Assembly: GCA_018335855.1 (NCBI GenBank)
Contig: JAGXRM010000008.1
Location: 83,474 to 147,473, forward strand
DNA: 64,000 nt
DNA from: Clostridiales bacterium
Lineage (GTDB): Bacteria; Bacillota; Dethiobacteria; Dethiobacterales; Dethiobacteraceae
Direction: 5' to 3'
A program made the position numbers and the translations under genes. The notes beneath the pieces are model-generated. The model was given only the letters and a program-made list of their open reading frames with translations, was not told the origin of the DNA and ran no database searches. Positions 1 to 9,197 of this stretch are shown here, piece after piece (positions within the stretch are counted from its first letter, which is position 1; every line of letters starts with the position of its first letter).

Positions 1-594
1 GGCACCGGCAAAGAGATGCCGCTCAACAGGTTTTGTTTTAGCCGGCGGCAATGCGGCCACCAGTTCGTTAAGCAGTTGGTGGCTCATCTTTGATAAGCTG
101 AAATAATCCATGGCCAGCGACATCAGGTAACGGAGCTTTTCCATGACCACATTGGCTTCTTTCAGGTACTGGTACGCCTGGGGATAAATTATTTTACTCT
201 GCCCAATTAGATCTGATATCTCACCTTTATGCTGCTGAAGTACGGATGAGTTCCAAAAACGACCTAAGTTTATGATTTCATCCATGGCGCCTGGATACAC
301 AGGGTCTATAACATGAGGTGCCGTTCCGTCCACCACGGCAAACCCCAGCGAGGGGACTGCCACCCCGTCCAGGGAATTGGAATCTGAGGAACAGTAAAAT
401 TGCTCAATGTCAAAACCCTGTTCCATTGCCCGATTTCCGATTCCTTTCATCAATGTGGACTTTCCTGTCCCGGGGCCGCCCTTAATAATAACTAACCGTC
501 TGTCAACCTGCCCGGGTATGTAGTGAAACAAGGAATAGAAACCATAGGCTGTATTGCTACCCGCAAAAAATTGTCTCGTCCTCCCTTTTTCCAT
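1..594 (-). CDS. P-loop ATPase of PRK06851-like family, C-terminal part outside window
   Basis: Reverse-strand reading frame open from an ATG at 594 down to base 1, so 198 codons are visible and the rest lies outside the window. A Walker A motif (GGPGTGKST) sits at residues 39-47, preceded by a short beta strand (LVIIK). The Shine-Dalgarno is AAGGAGA about 6 bases before the ATG. From memory, the N-terminus resembles Firmicute proteins labelled PRK06851, which carry two P-loop NTPase domains and have no known reaction. The start is divergent from the HIT gene. The nucleotide-binding role is clear from the motif; the cellular function is not known. Confidence 0.75.
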   Translation of the reverse strand, partial: MEKGRTRQFFAGSNTAYGFYSLFHYIPGQVDRRLVIIKGGPGTGKSTLMKGIGNRAMEQGFDIEQFYCSSDSNSLDGVAVPSLGFAVVDGTAPHVIDPVYPGAMDEIINLGRFWNSSVLQQHKGEISDLIGQSKIIYPQAYQYLKEANVVMEKLRYLMSLAMDYFSLSKMSHQLLNELVAALPPAKTKPVERHLFAGA

Positions 595-719
595 GCTATT
601 CTCCTTTCAATTAGGCAATTATCTGTCTTTCATCTTATGATGATGCGGAAAGAGTGTGCCTGTCCTCCAGACAACCCGCAAACCTGACCCCTAGGCTAAA
701 TGTTAAGCCTGACCGTGGT

Positions 720-748
720 TTGCTAGTTTAGGGGTAAGATGGTATAAT
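720..748 (+). promoter_or_regulatory. SigA-type promoter of the HIT gene
   Basis: TTGCTA at 720-725 and TATAAT at 743-748 with a 17-base spacer, about 35 bases before the HIT start codon. The -10 is perfect and the -35 has four of six matches. No terminator-like hairpin is evident between 595 and 719. Confidence 0.6.
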
Positions 749-782
749 TAGGATTACGAAAATTGGACAAGGGGGTTTTGCG

Positions 783-1115
783 ATGCAAAATTGTATCTTT
801 TGTAAGATTATCGCCAGGGAGATTCCTGGCGACATTGTCTTTGAAGATGATTCAATCATTGCTTTTCGGGATATCCAACCACTCGCACCGGTTCATGTCC
901 TTGTAGTACCCAAAGAACATTATCGCTCTCTTGATGAATTGCCATCGGGCGACTTGCTCAATGCAGGGAATATTTTGCTTGCCATTAAGAATGTGGCGGA
1001 ACAGTTAGGTGTATCCGGTGGGTATAAGGTGGTCACAAACTGCGGAGAGCCTGCTGGTCAGGTTGTCCCTCACCTGCATTTTCATATCCTGGCTGGAAAA
1101 AAGTTTGTCCCATAA
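783..1115 (+). CDS. HIT family nucleotide-binding protein
   Basis: 110 aa, about the usual length for HIT proteins of the HINT/Hit group. The N-terminus has the CxxC typical of bacterial HINTs (CIFCKII), and the C-terminus has the histidine triad HLHFHIL at about residues 97-103, whose central His is the catalytic nucleophile in purine nucleoside phosphoramidases. The family hydrolyses AMP-lysine or other nucleotide-phosphoramidate bonds in the cytoplasm; the physiological substrate here is not deducible. It has its own promoter and lies directly upstream of rpsU, an arrangement common in Clostridia. Confidence 0.92.
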   Translation: MQNCIFCKIIAREIPGDIVFEDDSIIAFRDIQPLAPVHVLVVPKEHYRSLDELPSGDLLNAGNILLAIKNVAEQLGVSGGYKVVTNCGEPAGQVVPHLHFHILAGKKFVP

Positions 1116-1149
1116 GGGAAGACTCCCTCCCCCTTGGCTTTTGTGGCAG

Positions 1150-1178
1150 TTGACAGACAGTTATGAAAACGATATAAT
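1150..1178 (+). promoter_or_regulatory. Consensus SigA promoter of rpsU
   Basis: Perfect TTGACA (1150-1155), 17-base spacer and perfect TATAAT (1173-1178). It lies about 85 bases before rpsU, fitting a highly expressed ribosomal gene with a leader. Confidence 0.85.
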
Positions 1179-1263
1179 CTATTAAGTATTCTTGGTATAA
1201 TTCGTCGTAGAATTCGACAGCAATTCTTCCATGCAAGGTTAGTAGTGAGGGGAGGGAAAGCAG

Positions 1264-1452
1264 TTGACACAGATTAAGGTTGGGAAAAATGAGACTCTTG
1301 ATAGCGCGATACGCCGTTTTAAAAAGCAGTGCGCTAAAACAGGAATTTTAGCCGAAGTTCGGAAGCGTGAACACTATGAAAAACCCAGTGTGAAGCGTAA
1401 AAAGAAATCCGAGGCGGCCCGGAAGAACAACAACAAAAGGAAGTTCAGCTAA
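1264..1452 (+). CDS. rpsU: 30S ribosomal protein bS21
   Basis: 62-aa very basic protein. The N-terminal half contains the conserved pattern [15 protein letters not shown], and the Lys/Arg-rich C-terminal tail ([13 protein letters not shown]) matches bS21, a late-assembling small-subunit protein near the anti-Shine-Dalgarno region of 16S rRNA. The start is TTG, preceded by GGGGAGGG at the usual distance. A consensus promoter lies upstream and a hairpin terminator follows immediately, so it is probably monocistronic. Confidence 0.95.
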   Translation: MTQIKVGKNETLDSAIRRFKKQCAKTGILAEVRKREHYEKPSVKRKKKSEAARKNNNKRKFS

Positions 1453-1457
1453 CATAT

Positions 1458-1482
1458 AAAACCCGGACTAAGCCGGGTTTTT
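1458..1482 (+). terminator. Rho-independent terminator of rpsU
   Basis: AAAACCCGG, short loop, CCGGGTTTTT. Compact GC stem flanked by A and T runs, 6 bases after the rpsU stop. Confidence 0.85.
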
Positions 1483-1556
1483 ATGCGTCTACAGGTTGGT
1501 TTATCTTTTTTGCAGAATCGTATATAATATAAGTGTTGAATATAGGAGGAATGGCT

Positions 1557-2867
1557 GTGATTAGAAAAACGCTGATCCTGCTTTTCGTTTTGTTGATTTC
1601 GGGTTTGCCGGGAGTTGTAGTTGCAGCAACGGCCACGGCTCAGCAATCTGTTTATGTCGTTCCAATAACCGGGCCGGTGGAAAAAGGGCTGAATCGTTAT
1701 CTTGACCGTGCATTCGGCGAAGCCGAGCGCGCCGGTGCTTCTGCAATTATTCTGGAACTAAACACTCCCGGAGGCACCCTTGATGCCGCGCTTGATATCA
1801 GCGACCTGATTTTGGATTCTCCGGTTCCCGTCTATGCGTATGTTCGCTTCAGCGCATTGTCCGCCGGCGCTTACCTGGCCTTGTCTAGCCGTGCTTTGTA
1901 TATGGCGCCGGGCAGTACTATTGGTGCTGCGGAAGTCCGCACATTAACGGGCGAAGAGGTGGAAGATGAAAAGCTTTTATCTGCCTGGGAAGCTAAAATG
2001 CGGGCAGTCGCAGTACAGCAGGGTAAAGATCCCCAGATAGCTGCCGCCATGGTAAACAGAGAAATTGCCATTGAGGGTGTCATTCGTGAAGGGAATCTGT
2101 TAACACTGACGGATACAGAAGCTTTGGATTTAGGTTTTACAGACGGAATTTTCAATACCCGCAGTGAACTGCTGGCTGAATTGGGGCTGGCAGGTTCTGA
2201 GGTCAGGACGGTGGCCACAAGCCCTGCAGAGTCTTTGGCGCGTTATATTACCCATCCCGCTGTGGCGACAATTTTAATTGCTATCGGCCTGGCAGCCTTG
2301 GTGATTGAAGTCATGACTGCCGGTTTCGGTGTGGCGGGAACTATTAGTATTCTGGCGTTTTCCCTCTTTTTTGGCGGACATATTTTTGCTGGCCTGGCTG
2401 GCAGAGAAGTTATTTTCCTCTTTGCCCTGGGAGTTATTCTGCTAATGGTAGAAGCGTTTATCCCTAACTTCGGCATCGTCGGCCTTTCCGGATTAACGGC
2501 GGTGGTGGCTTCTGTGGTTCTCTCCGCAGCCACAACCGGGCAGGGTGTGCGTATGATTTCTGTGGCGATTTTCCTGGCTTTGCTTATTATCTTGGCCTCT
2601 TTCCGCTTTTTAAAGCGAACGGGGCTATGGTCTCAAATTGTGCTCCAGTATGCTGAAACAAAGGATTTGGGTTATGTCGGCCCTGGTGATGCATCTCACC
2701 TGGTGGGTATGACCGGTTTAACACTGACTCCGTTACGTCCGGCGGGCACGGCAGAAATTGACGGCAAACGGGTGGATGTGGTAAGCGAAGGAGGCTTTGT
2801 TCCCCAGGCCACTGAGATTAAGGTTGTTGGCACGGAAGGAAGCCGGATTGTTGTACGGCAGGTATAA
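1557..2867 (+). CDS. nfeD: NfeD-type membrane-bound ClpP-class serine protease
   Basis: 436 aa from GTG at 1557, chosen because AGGAGG (1544-1549) lies 7 bases upstream; an ATG at 1551 would be too close. A signal peptide (RKTLILLFVLLISGL) is followed by a ClpP-like domain with a candidate catalytic Ser102 in SAGAYLAL and Lys147 in the following helix (EAKMR). Four to five membrane segments cover about residues 230-350, and a C-terminal OB-fold NfeD domain follows. Proteins of this class cleave hydrophobic C-termini of flotillin or stomatin partners; the next gene is the flotillin-like floA, matching the yqeZ-yqfA pair of Bacillus. The stop is 17 bases before floA, so co-transcription is likely. 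Confidence 0.92.
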   Translation: MIRKTLILLFVLLISGLPGVVVAATATAQQSVYVVPITGPVEKGLNRYLDRAFGEAERAGASAIILELNTPGGTLDAALDISDLILDSPVPVYAYVRFSALSAGAYLALSSRALYMAPGSTIGAAEVRTLTGEEVEDEKLLSAWEAKMRAVAVQQGKDPQIAAAMVNREIAIEGVIREGNLLTLTDTEALDLGFTDGIFNTRSELLAELGLAGSEVRTVATSPAESLARYITHPAVATILIAIGLAALVIEVMTAGFGVAGTISILAFSLFFGGHIFAGLAGREVIFLFALGVILLMVEAFIPNFGIVGLSGLTAVVASVVLSAATTGQGVRMISVAIFLALLIILASFRFLKRTGLWSQIVLQYAETKDLGYVGPGDASHLVGMTGLTLTPLRPAGTAEIDGKRVDVVSEGGFVPQATEIKVVGTEGSRIVVRQV

Positions 2868-2884
2868 AAGAAGGAGGTTAAATT

Positions 2885-3877
2885 ATGATTGAATTATTGG
2901 TTTTGATTGGTCTGATTATTGTCGCACTGTCTGTATTGCTGAGCGTTGTACCTATTGGTTTATGGATTTCGGCATTAGCTGCCGGTGTAAAGGTAAGTAT
3001 TGTGACACTGATTGGTATGCGCTTGCGGCGCGTGCCGCCGGCAAAGATTGTAAACCCAATGATTAAGTCTACCAAGGCTGGATTGGATTTAAATGTGAAT
3101 AAGCTGGAAGGTCACTTTCTGGCGGGCGGTAACGTAGACCGGGTTGTGAATGCGCTGATTGCTGCACAACGGGCTGGGATTGATTTGGGCTTTGAGCGGG
3201 CAGCGGCCATTGACTTGGCTGGCCGGGATGTACTCCAGGCCGTGCAGGTCAGTGTAAACCCTCGTGTAATTGAAACACCAACGGTGGCAGCCGTTGCTAA
3301 AAACGGTATTGAAGTGAAGGCAAAGGCCCGTGTTACCGTACGGGCAAATATTGAACGGCTGGTCGGCGGTGCCGGCGAAGAGACAATCATTGCCCGGGTC
3401 GGTGAGGGTATTGTAACGACCATCGGTTCCGCCGCGACGCATAAAGAAGTGTTGGAAAATCCGGATATGATTTCCCGTACTGTGCTCAATAAAGGGTTGG
3501 ATGCGGGGACTGCCTTTGAAATTCTCTCCATTGATATAGCCGACGTGGATGTGGGTAAGAACATCGGTGCCCAGTTGCAGACGGATCAGGCAGAAGCTGA
3601 TAAACGCATCGCTCAGGCCAAGGCGGAAGAAAGGCGCGCCATGGCTGTGGCTACTGAACAGGAAATGGTGGCCCGGGTTCAGGAGATGCGTGCTAAAGTG
3701 GTGGAAGCGGAGGCAGAAGTACCGCGGGCGTTTGCCCAGGCTCTTCGCGAAGGCAAGCTGGGTGTGGTTGATTATTATAATCTGCAAAACATTAAGGCCG
3801 ATACGCAGATGCGTGATTCCATAGGTAAGATGGGTGCATCCAAAGAGGATAAAGGCGAGGACAACCCCAGAAAGTAA
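2885..3877 (+). CDS. floA: Flotillin-like membrane scaffold protein FloA
   Basis: 330 aa, typical for FloA (YqfA). The N-terminal membrane hairpin (residues 2-45) is followed by a SPFH/PHB domain and an Ala/Glu-rich coiled-coil region (about 225-290: [20 protein letters not shown]). FloA oligomers organise functional membrane microdomains in Firmicutes and influence membrane fluidity and signalling complexes. The Shine-Dalgarno GAAGGAGG precedes the ATG. The gene sits between NfeD and a small Pro-rich membrane protein and ends 12 bases before the latter, suggesting a three-gene operon closed by the hairpin at 4361. Confidence 0.93.
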   Translation: MIELLVLIGLIIVALSVLLSVVPIGLWISALAAGVKVSIVTLIGMRLRRVPPAKIVNPMIKSTKAGLDLNVNKLEGHFLAGGNVDRVVNALIAAQRAGIDLGFERAAAIDLAGRDVLQAVQVSVNPRVIETPTVAAVAKNGIEVKAKARVTVRANIERLVGGAGEETIIARVGEGIVTTIGSAATHKEVLENPDMISRTVLNKGLDAGTAFEILSIDIADVDVGKNIGAQLQTDQAEADKRIAQAKAEERRAMAVATEQEMVARVQEMRAKVVEAEAEVPRAFAQALREGKLGVVDYYNLQNIKADTQMRDSIGKMGASKEDKGEDNPRK

Positions 3878-3889
3878 GGTGGTGGTACT

Positions 3890-4324
3890 GTGGAAACCTT
3901 AGTAATCTTCGCTATATTCATCATTTTCTCCGTAATCCGCTCTCTGGGCGGCCAGGGTCAGCGTCCTCCGGGGAGACCCATGCCCCCGGTCATGCAGCCG
4001 GTAAGAGCGCCTGTAAGGCCGCCGCAGCAGCAAATACCGAAACAAAGAGAAGAGGCTCCACCTCGGTACGTTGAGCAAGCTTACGTGCCGTATGATAACC
4101 CGATTTACCGGTCAAAAAATGAATTGCCGTTGGAGCTAAGGCCGGCAAAAAAGGAACGTTTGCCTAAGAAAGCTGAGGCGATATTGCCGGAAGGGTTGAT
4201 ATGCACCGAAGCCGGTCAAGTGCAAACGTTGAACTGGAACCAAAATTCGGTTGTCGCAGGTGTTATATTTGCTGAAATTTTAGGGCCGCCCCGGGCAAAA
4301 AGACCCTGGAGCCCGCGCTACTAG
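3890..4324 (+). CDS. Single-pass membrane protein with Pro-rich linker, downstream of floA
   Basis: 144 aa from GTG at 3890 with AAGGTGGTG upstream. One N-terminal membrane segment (residues 4-17, VIFAIFIIFSVIRS) is followed by a Pro/Arg/Gln-rich linker (20-65) and a compact C-terminus ending in a GVIFAEILGPPRAKRPW motif. I recall similar small proteins after floA in other Clostridia, all unnamed. Operon position suggests it belongs to the NfeD-FloA microdomain system, perhaps as an anchor or adaptor, but no reaction can be assigned. Confidence 0.75.
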   Translation: METLVIFAIFIIFSVIRSLGGQGQRPPGRPMPPVMQPVRAPVRPPQQQIPKQREEAPPRYVEQAYVPYDNPIYRSKNELPLELRPAKKERLPKKAEAILPEGLICTEAGQVQTLNWNQNSVVAGVIFAEILGPPRAKRPWSPRY

Positions 4325-4360
4325 TCCAGGCTGTTTAAAAACGAGTGCTCTAATTTAGAT

Positions 4361-4401
4361 ACCCCGGCCCAGGCGATATATATCGCCTGGGCCGGGGTTT
4401 T
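4361..4401 (+). terminator. Strong terminator after the nfeD-floA operon
   Basis: An 18-bp GC-rich stem (ACCCCGGCCCAGGCGATA and its complement) with a TATA loop and trailing TTTTA. The remainder of 4402-4557 holds no gene; the upstream region of yqfC has no clear SigA promoter, in keeping with sporulation-type control. Confidence 0.88.
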
Positions 4402-4557
4402 ATATTACTGTAGCGAAATTATATCACTTTACGCTTTGTAATGGCTAATGTATACAGTTCAAGCTTTCATCAGGGAATTGAAAGCGCAAGCTTTTCTGGT
4501 CGAAAAACATAAGAGACGTTGAAAATGCATAGTAATTAGCAGAATGGGGGGAGGCTT

Positions 4558-4839
4558 GTGGTCGGCAAAGGGGATAAAAAATGGCGGCAAAATCTGGCAG
4601 ATCTGTTTGAGTTACCGCGGGAGATTGTGTTAAACCTGCCACGGTTAACTGTAATCGGAAACCTGCAGTGTTATCTTGAGAATCACCGGGGCGTGATTCA
4701 GTATACCACGGAAAAAGTCCGTCTTGCAGTAAATGGCGGCGAGATCATTATCCATGGGGAAAATTTGGTCATTCGTTATATGGCGAACGATGAAATAGCA
4801 GTAGACGGTAATATCAGTAAAGTCCACTATGAGTTTTAA
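4558..4839 (+). CDS. yqfC: Sporulation protein YqfC
   Basis: 93 aa from GTG at 4558 with GGGGGGAGG 5 bases before it. The beta-rich sequence with LPREIVLNLPRLTVIGN and EIIIHGENLVIRYM matches the YabP/YqfC family. In Bacillus yqfC is a SigE-dependent mother-cell gene. It lies directly before yqfD, as in other spore formers. The biochemical role is unknown for the whole family. Confidence 0.88.
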   Translation: MVGKGDKKWRQNLADLFELPREIVLNLPRLTVIGNLQCYLENHRGVIQYTTEKVRLAVNGGEIIIHGENLVIRYMANDEIAVDGNISKVHYEF

Positions 4840-4862
4840 CGGCTGGAATAGGGGGTACAGGC

Positions 4863-6089
4863 GTGTTTATACTAAAATTACGGTATTTTTTTACGGGATA
4901 CCTGGTTATTTCTGTACAGGGTACCGCTACGGAAAAATTTATTAACCTGGCTATGCGCCAGGGTATCCCGCTTTGGGACCTGGCAAGAGGTTCAGAAAAA
5001 GCCGTACTTAAAGTGGACATGGATAGCTTTTTCGAACTTCGTCATCTTGCAAAAAAAACAGGTTGCAGGCTAAAAATATTACAAAAGGCCGGACTCCCTT
5101 TTCTTATCAGCCGGAGTTTAAGGCGGAGAGGTTTGATTATCGGCATTAGCCTGTTTATTGTTTCCCTTTATCTACTTTCCTCTTTGATCCTGTTTGTCAG
5201 TGTTGAAGGGACAGATAAGTTGGATGAGAAGTACATCCGCAGCCTTGCGGGGGAACTGGGCGCGCGGCCGGGAGTCTGGAAAGCAAGTCTCGATAAAGAG
5301 GATTTGGCAAATGAAATGATTCTCCTGGAGCCTAAACTTACATGGGTAGGGTTCCACGTCCGTGGTACAAGGCTAATTATCGAAGTGGTTGAGAAAATTA
5401 AACCCCCTGTGGAGAACGATATGCCTGGCAATGTTGTGGCAGCCAAAGACGGGTTGGTTGTGGACGTTTTGATTGTTATGGGAGAAGCCCGTGTACAGGC
5501 AGGGGACACCGTCTCCCGGGGGCAGATTTTGATTGAAGGCTTGTTAGTCCCCCAATCTCCCTTTACTGATCCGGAAGATAAAGATGCTCCCTCACCTGTT
5601 CCGGTCCATGCCCGCGGGGAAGTATTAGCCAGGGTCTGGTATGAAGGATATGGGGAAGCAAATACGGTTTCTGTGAAGCGAAACCGAACCGGTAAGAGAT
5701 CTATCGCCTGGTCCGTCATTGTGGACGGTCAGTCTGTACTGCGGGTTGGACGCAGTGAGATTCCCTATGCTAATTATGAACTGGCATCGATAAAGAGAAG
5801 CCTGCCGGAAAGGATTTTTAGAATTCCTGTCGAAATAATAACAGAATATGCGTATGAAATTGAATTGGAGCAGATTCAGCTTACCCGTGAGCAGACTCTT
5901 GACCAAGCGGCAGAACGGGCCAGAATTCTGGCCGAGTTTCAGTTGCCTGTGGGTGTAGCAGTAGAGTCAGTGTCATTGAACGAAGTGGAAACAGGAACAG
6001 GTAATCTGGTGGGGGTTCAGTATATTATTGAAACCTTAGAGAATATTGCAGAAGAAGAGGACATTACAGGAGGCGATGAAACGTCTTGA
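4863..6089 (+). CDS. yqfD: Sporulation protein YqfD
   Basis: 408 aa (about 400 in Bacillus), GTG start at 4863 after GGGGGTACAGGC. An N-terminal soluble part is followed by one membrane segment around residues 90-112 (GLIIGISLFIVSLYLLSSLILF) and a large extracytoplasmic region. The YqfD/SpoIV-like family is expressed in the mother cell during engulfment; its function is not established. The last codons overlap the start of phoH (TTGA), so the two genes are translationally coupled. Confidence 0.9.
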   Translation: MFILKLRYFFTGYLVISVQGTATEKFINLAMRQGIPLWDLARGSEKAVLKVDMDSFFELRHLAKKTGCRLKILQKAGLPFLISRSLRRRGLIIGISLFIVSLYLLSSLILFVSVEGTDKLDEKYIRSLAGELGARPGVWKASLDKEDLANEMILLEPKLTWVGFHVRGTRLIIEVVEKIKPPVENDMPGNVVAAKDGLVVDVLIVMGEARVQAGDTVSRGQILIEGLLVPQSPFTDPEDKDAPSPVPVHARGEVLARVWYEGYGEANTVSVKRNRTGKRSIAWSVIVDGQSVLRVGRSEIPYANYELASIKRSLPERIFRIPVEIITEYAYEIELEQIQLTREQTLDQAAERARILAEFQLPVGVAVESVSLNEVETGTGNLVGVQYIIETLENIAEEEDITGGDETS

Positions 6090-7063
6090 CGACGGAACAT
6101 TCACGTAAAACGGTCCCTGTGGATAGTAATGAAGAGATTCGTCAGTTGCTGGGAAAGTTTGACCAGCATGTCACCTTATTAGACCGGTATTTCCAAGTCA
6201 GAGTAATTCCCGAGGGTGATGCGATTATTGTCGAGGGAGACCGGGACGATGTAGAAAAGGTGGCTCTTTTATTTGAAGAGCTTTTATGGCTTTTGCGGCA
6301 GGGTCAGGCACCAAACGTGCCTGAGGTGGAATACGCCATCGAATTGATCCGGGCGGGACAAGCAGAACGACTACGTACTTTGTTTGGTGATATGATCTTT
6401 GTTACTCCCAGAGGAAAAAGAATTAAGCCAAAGACTTTGGGTCAGAAAGAATATATAGAAGCCATTCGTAAGAATGATATTGTCTTTGGTATTGGCCCGG
6501 CAGGAACGGGAAAAACCTATTTGGCGATGACCATGGCAGTTAAAGCGCTCAAAGAGAGGTCGGTGCAAAGGTTAATTCTAACCCGGCCAGCCGTTGAAGC
6601 CGGTGAGAACCTTGGTTATCTGCCGGGGGATTTGCAGGAAAAGGTAGATCCGTATCTGCGTCCGCTCTATGACGCCCTCTATGACCTGCTGGGTGTAGAT
6701 GTTTACAAAGCATATATGGAGAAGGGGATTATTGAAATTGCACCTCTGGCGTATATGCGCGGCAGAACGCTGGATGATTCCTATATTATTCTTGATGAAG
6801 CGCAAAACACAACCGCAGAACAAATGAAGATGTTCCTTACACGGTTGGGCTTTGGTTCAAGAGCTGTCATTACCGGAGATATTACGCAGATTGACCTGCC
6901 CCGGGGACGATTTTCCGGATTGGCGCAAGTAAGGGATATTTTAAATAATGTTGAAGGTATCTCCTTCATTCACTTAACAGATTTAGATGTGGTCAGACAC
7001 CCTCTGGTGCAAAAGATTATTCGCGCTTATGTGCAATTTGAAGAGGGGCAAAGGCAGGAGTGA
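6086..7063 (+). CDS. phoH: PhoH-like ATPase/RNA-associated protein
   Basis: 325 aa. The start is the TTG at 6086 that overlaps the yqfD stop; AGGAGG at 6068-6073 is 12 bases upstream, longer than ideal, but no other in-frame start fits. An N-terminal KH-like region precedes Walker A GPAGTGKT at 137-144 and Walker B SYIILDEAQN near residue 233, and TGDITQIDLPRG is the PhoH signature. PhoH ATPases are linked to RNA metabolism and are often coupled to ybeY, which follows two genes later. The cytoplasmic role here is inferred from family and context. Confidence 0.92.
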   Translation: MTTEHSRKTVPVDSNEEIRQLLGKFDQHVTLLDRYFQVRVIPEGDAIIVEGDRDDVEKVALLFEELLWLLRQGQAPNVPEVEYAIELIRAGQAERLRTLFGDMIFVTPRGKRIKPKTLGQKEYIEAIRKNDIVFGIGPAGTGKTYLAMTMAVKALKERSVQRLILTRPAVEAGENLGYLPGDLQEKVDPYLRPLYDALYDLLGVDVYKAYMEKGIIEIAPLAYMRGRTLDDSYIILDEAQNTTAEQMKMFLTRLGFGSRAVITGDITQIDLPRGRFSGLAQVRDILNNVEGISFIHLTDLDVVRHPLVQKIIRAYVQFEEGQRQE

Positions 7064-7070
7064 GCCTATC

Positions 7071-9197
7071 GTGGGAAGTAATAGTGTATTTAAGAACCTG
7101 CTAAAAAAGCAACCCGGGCTAGTACTAAATAAGCTCTGGTTGCGTTGGCTGCTGGCTGCCGGGTTTTTTACGCTAATTTTAATGATCCTATATCTGACGC
7201 TGGCGGCTGCCCGGGTGGAATTAGAGTTAGGCAGACCCAGTCCCCGTAAAATTGTGGCGGAGTGGGATGCCATTGATTATTACACAACAAATCAGTTGCG
7301 TGAAGAAGCAGCTCAGGCAGTGGCAGAGTCTTTTGATTTTGATTTGGCCGTCCTCGTCCGTGCTGAAGAGCGTATCAATACCTTTTTCTCGGTTGCCCGG
7401 GATATTCAGCGAACTCCGGAGCTGGAACCTCAGGAGCAGACAGCTTTGTTTATTGCTGCAGTGGAAGTGGAATTGGATGAACCTTTAGCCATGTCATTTC
7501 TTGATGCCCGGCCTACGGATCTTGAAGAAATGCGACTGCAACTTCTGGATGTTGTGGGAAACATTCTGGAGCAGGGCGTTAAAGCCCCGGGATTAGACAG
7601 CGCCAGACGGCAGGCAGTACAGGAAATCAGTTTTCTGCTTTTTTCCCAGGATCAAAAGAGGGTCATCGGGAAGCTGGCTCAAACGGTAATGGAGCCGAAT
7701 ATGATTTATAACCCGGTAGCGACGAATCAGGCCCGGGAAGCGGCACGCCAGGCAGTACCGCCTATCCGTATACTACGCGGTACTGAAATTGTCAGTGAAC
7801 GGGAAATAGTCACGGAGCGCCATCTCGCACAATTACAGGAATTAGGGCAATTACGGGGTGCCGGCGGCTATGCCATGTTCTTTGGCTTAGCGGTGCTTTT
7901 GCTTGTAATTTTTATTATTGTCGGTATCTATCTTTATATTTTTCAGCAGGAGATTTACCACGACACAGTCCGGTTGGTTCTTCTGGGTTTAATTGTTGTG
8001 ATAACACTGTCGTTAACGATTGCAGCTACCTATTTTTCCGGGTATCTGGTGCCTGTTGCTATGGGCGCTATTTTGATTGCCGTTTTGCTGAACCCGCAAT
8101 TAGCCGTTCTCATGGCAATTGTCATGTCTGTTTTTGTTGCCCTTGTCACGGGAAATGATTTTCGTTTTATGCTGGTTGCGCTTTTTGGAGCATTAATAGC
8201 CATTTACAGTGTCAGCCAGGTGAGCCGGCGCTCCGACCTGACCAGGGCCGGATTCTATGTGGCGGCGTTGAACATGGTAACGATTATCGGGTTTTTCCTG
8301 TTTGCCGGTACTCTCCGCTTTGAGTATGAATTACTTCGTGAATTTAGTGTGGGAATTCTGGCGGGGATAACGAACGGTCTGTTCTCAGCCGTAATGGCTA
8401 TTGGTCTGTTGCCATATCTGGAAAGCGGTTTTGGGCTCACCACCTCGGTTACGCTGCTGGAATTAGCGAACCCAAATCACCCGCTGTTAAAAAAGCTGCT
8501 AATGGAGGCGCCGGGAACGTATCATCACAGCTTGGTCGTCGCTAATTTAGCAGAAGCAGCCGCGGAAGCGGTTGGTGCCGATCCGCTATTAGCCAGGGTT
8601 GGTTCCTTCTACCATGATGTGGGCAAAGTAAAAAGACCGTATTTCTTTATTGAAAATCAGCTGGGAGAAAACCCTCACGAGAAAATATCTCCCAACCTGA
8701 GCACGCTAATTATAACATCACATATTAAAGACGGTATGGAACTGGCAAAAAAGGAGAAACTTCCCCGGGTTATCCAAGAGATTATTGAACAGCACCACGG
8801 TAACAGCCTGGTATCATATTTCTTCCATCAGGCATCAGAAAAATGTCAGGATAGCAAAGACAGCCCATGTGAAGATAATTTTCGCTATGAAGCGCCTCTG
8901 CCGGAAAGCAAAGAAGCGGCAATCATTTTACTGGCAGATTCCGTGGAAGCGGCTGCCCGTGCAATGCCCAAGCCTATTGGGGGTAGAATAGAAAGTGTCG
9001 TACGAAAAATTGTTAAAGATAAATTAAACGACGGTCAGTTTGACCGGTGTGATATTACGTTTAAAGAACTGGATATGATTGCGTCTGCCTTTGTTAAAAT
9101 TCTTTCTGGAATTTATCACAACCGAATCGAGTATCCGGAGAAAGAGCTGAAGGCAGAAATTGAAAGGGGCCGCAAAAATGGCAGCAGTGATTCTTAA
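7071..9197 (+). CDS. pgpH: 7TM-HD cyclic-di-AMP phosphodiesterase PgpH
   Basis: 708 aa from GTG at 7071, 7 bases after phoH. One N-terminal membrane helix (about 27-47) is followed by an extracytoplasmic 7TMR-HDED domain, a block of seven membrane helices (about residues 265-465) and a C-terminal HD domain with H515-D516 in SFYHDVGK plus upstream GTYHHS and downstream EQHHG metal-binding motifs. HD-domain PgpH hydrolyses c-di-AMP to pApA and controls osmolyte and cell-wall homeostasis. It fits the Bacillus yqfF position between phoH and ybeY. The ybeY start lies inside its end. Confidence 0.93.
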   Translation: MGSNSVFKNLLKKQPGLVLNKLWLRWLLAAGFFTLILMILYLTLAAARVELELGRPSPRKIVAEWDAIDYYTTNQLREEAAQAVAESFDFDLAVLVRAEERINTFFSVARDIQRTPELEPQEQTALFIAAVEVELDEPLAMSFLDARPTDLEEMRLQLLDVVGNILEQGVKAPGLDSARRQAVQEISFLLFSQDQKRVIGKLAQTVMEPNMIYNPVATNQAREAARQAVPPIRILRGTEIVSEREIVTERHLAQLQELGQLRGAGGYAMFFGLAVLLLVIFIIVGIYLYIFQQEIYHDTVRLVLLGLIVVITLSLTIAATYFSGYLVPVAMGAILIAVLLNPQLAVLMAIVMSVFVALVTGNDFRFMLVALFGALIAIYSVSQVSRRSDLTRAGFYVAALNMVTIIGFFLFAGTLRFEYELLREFSVGILAGITNGLFSAVMAIGLLPYLESGFGLTTSVTLLELANPNHPLLKKLLMEAPGTYHHSLVVANLAEAAAEAVGADPLLARVGSFYHDVGKVKRPYFFIENQLGENPHEKISPNLSTLIITSHIKDGMELAKKEKLPRVIQEIIEQHHGNSLVSYFFHQASEKCQDSKDSPCEDNFRYEAPLPESKEAAIILLADSVEAAARAMPKPIGGRIESVVRKIVKDKLNDGQFDRCDITFKELDMIASAFVKILSGIYHNRIEYPEKELKAEIERGRKNGSSDS

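Noticed and set aside
3089..3787. Reverse-strand open frame of 232 codons
   Set aside because: Shadow of floA in another frame, with low-likelihood composition.
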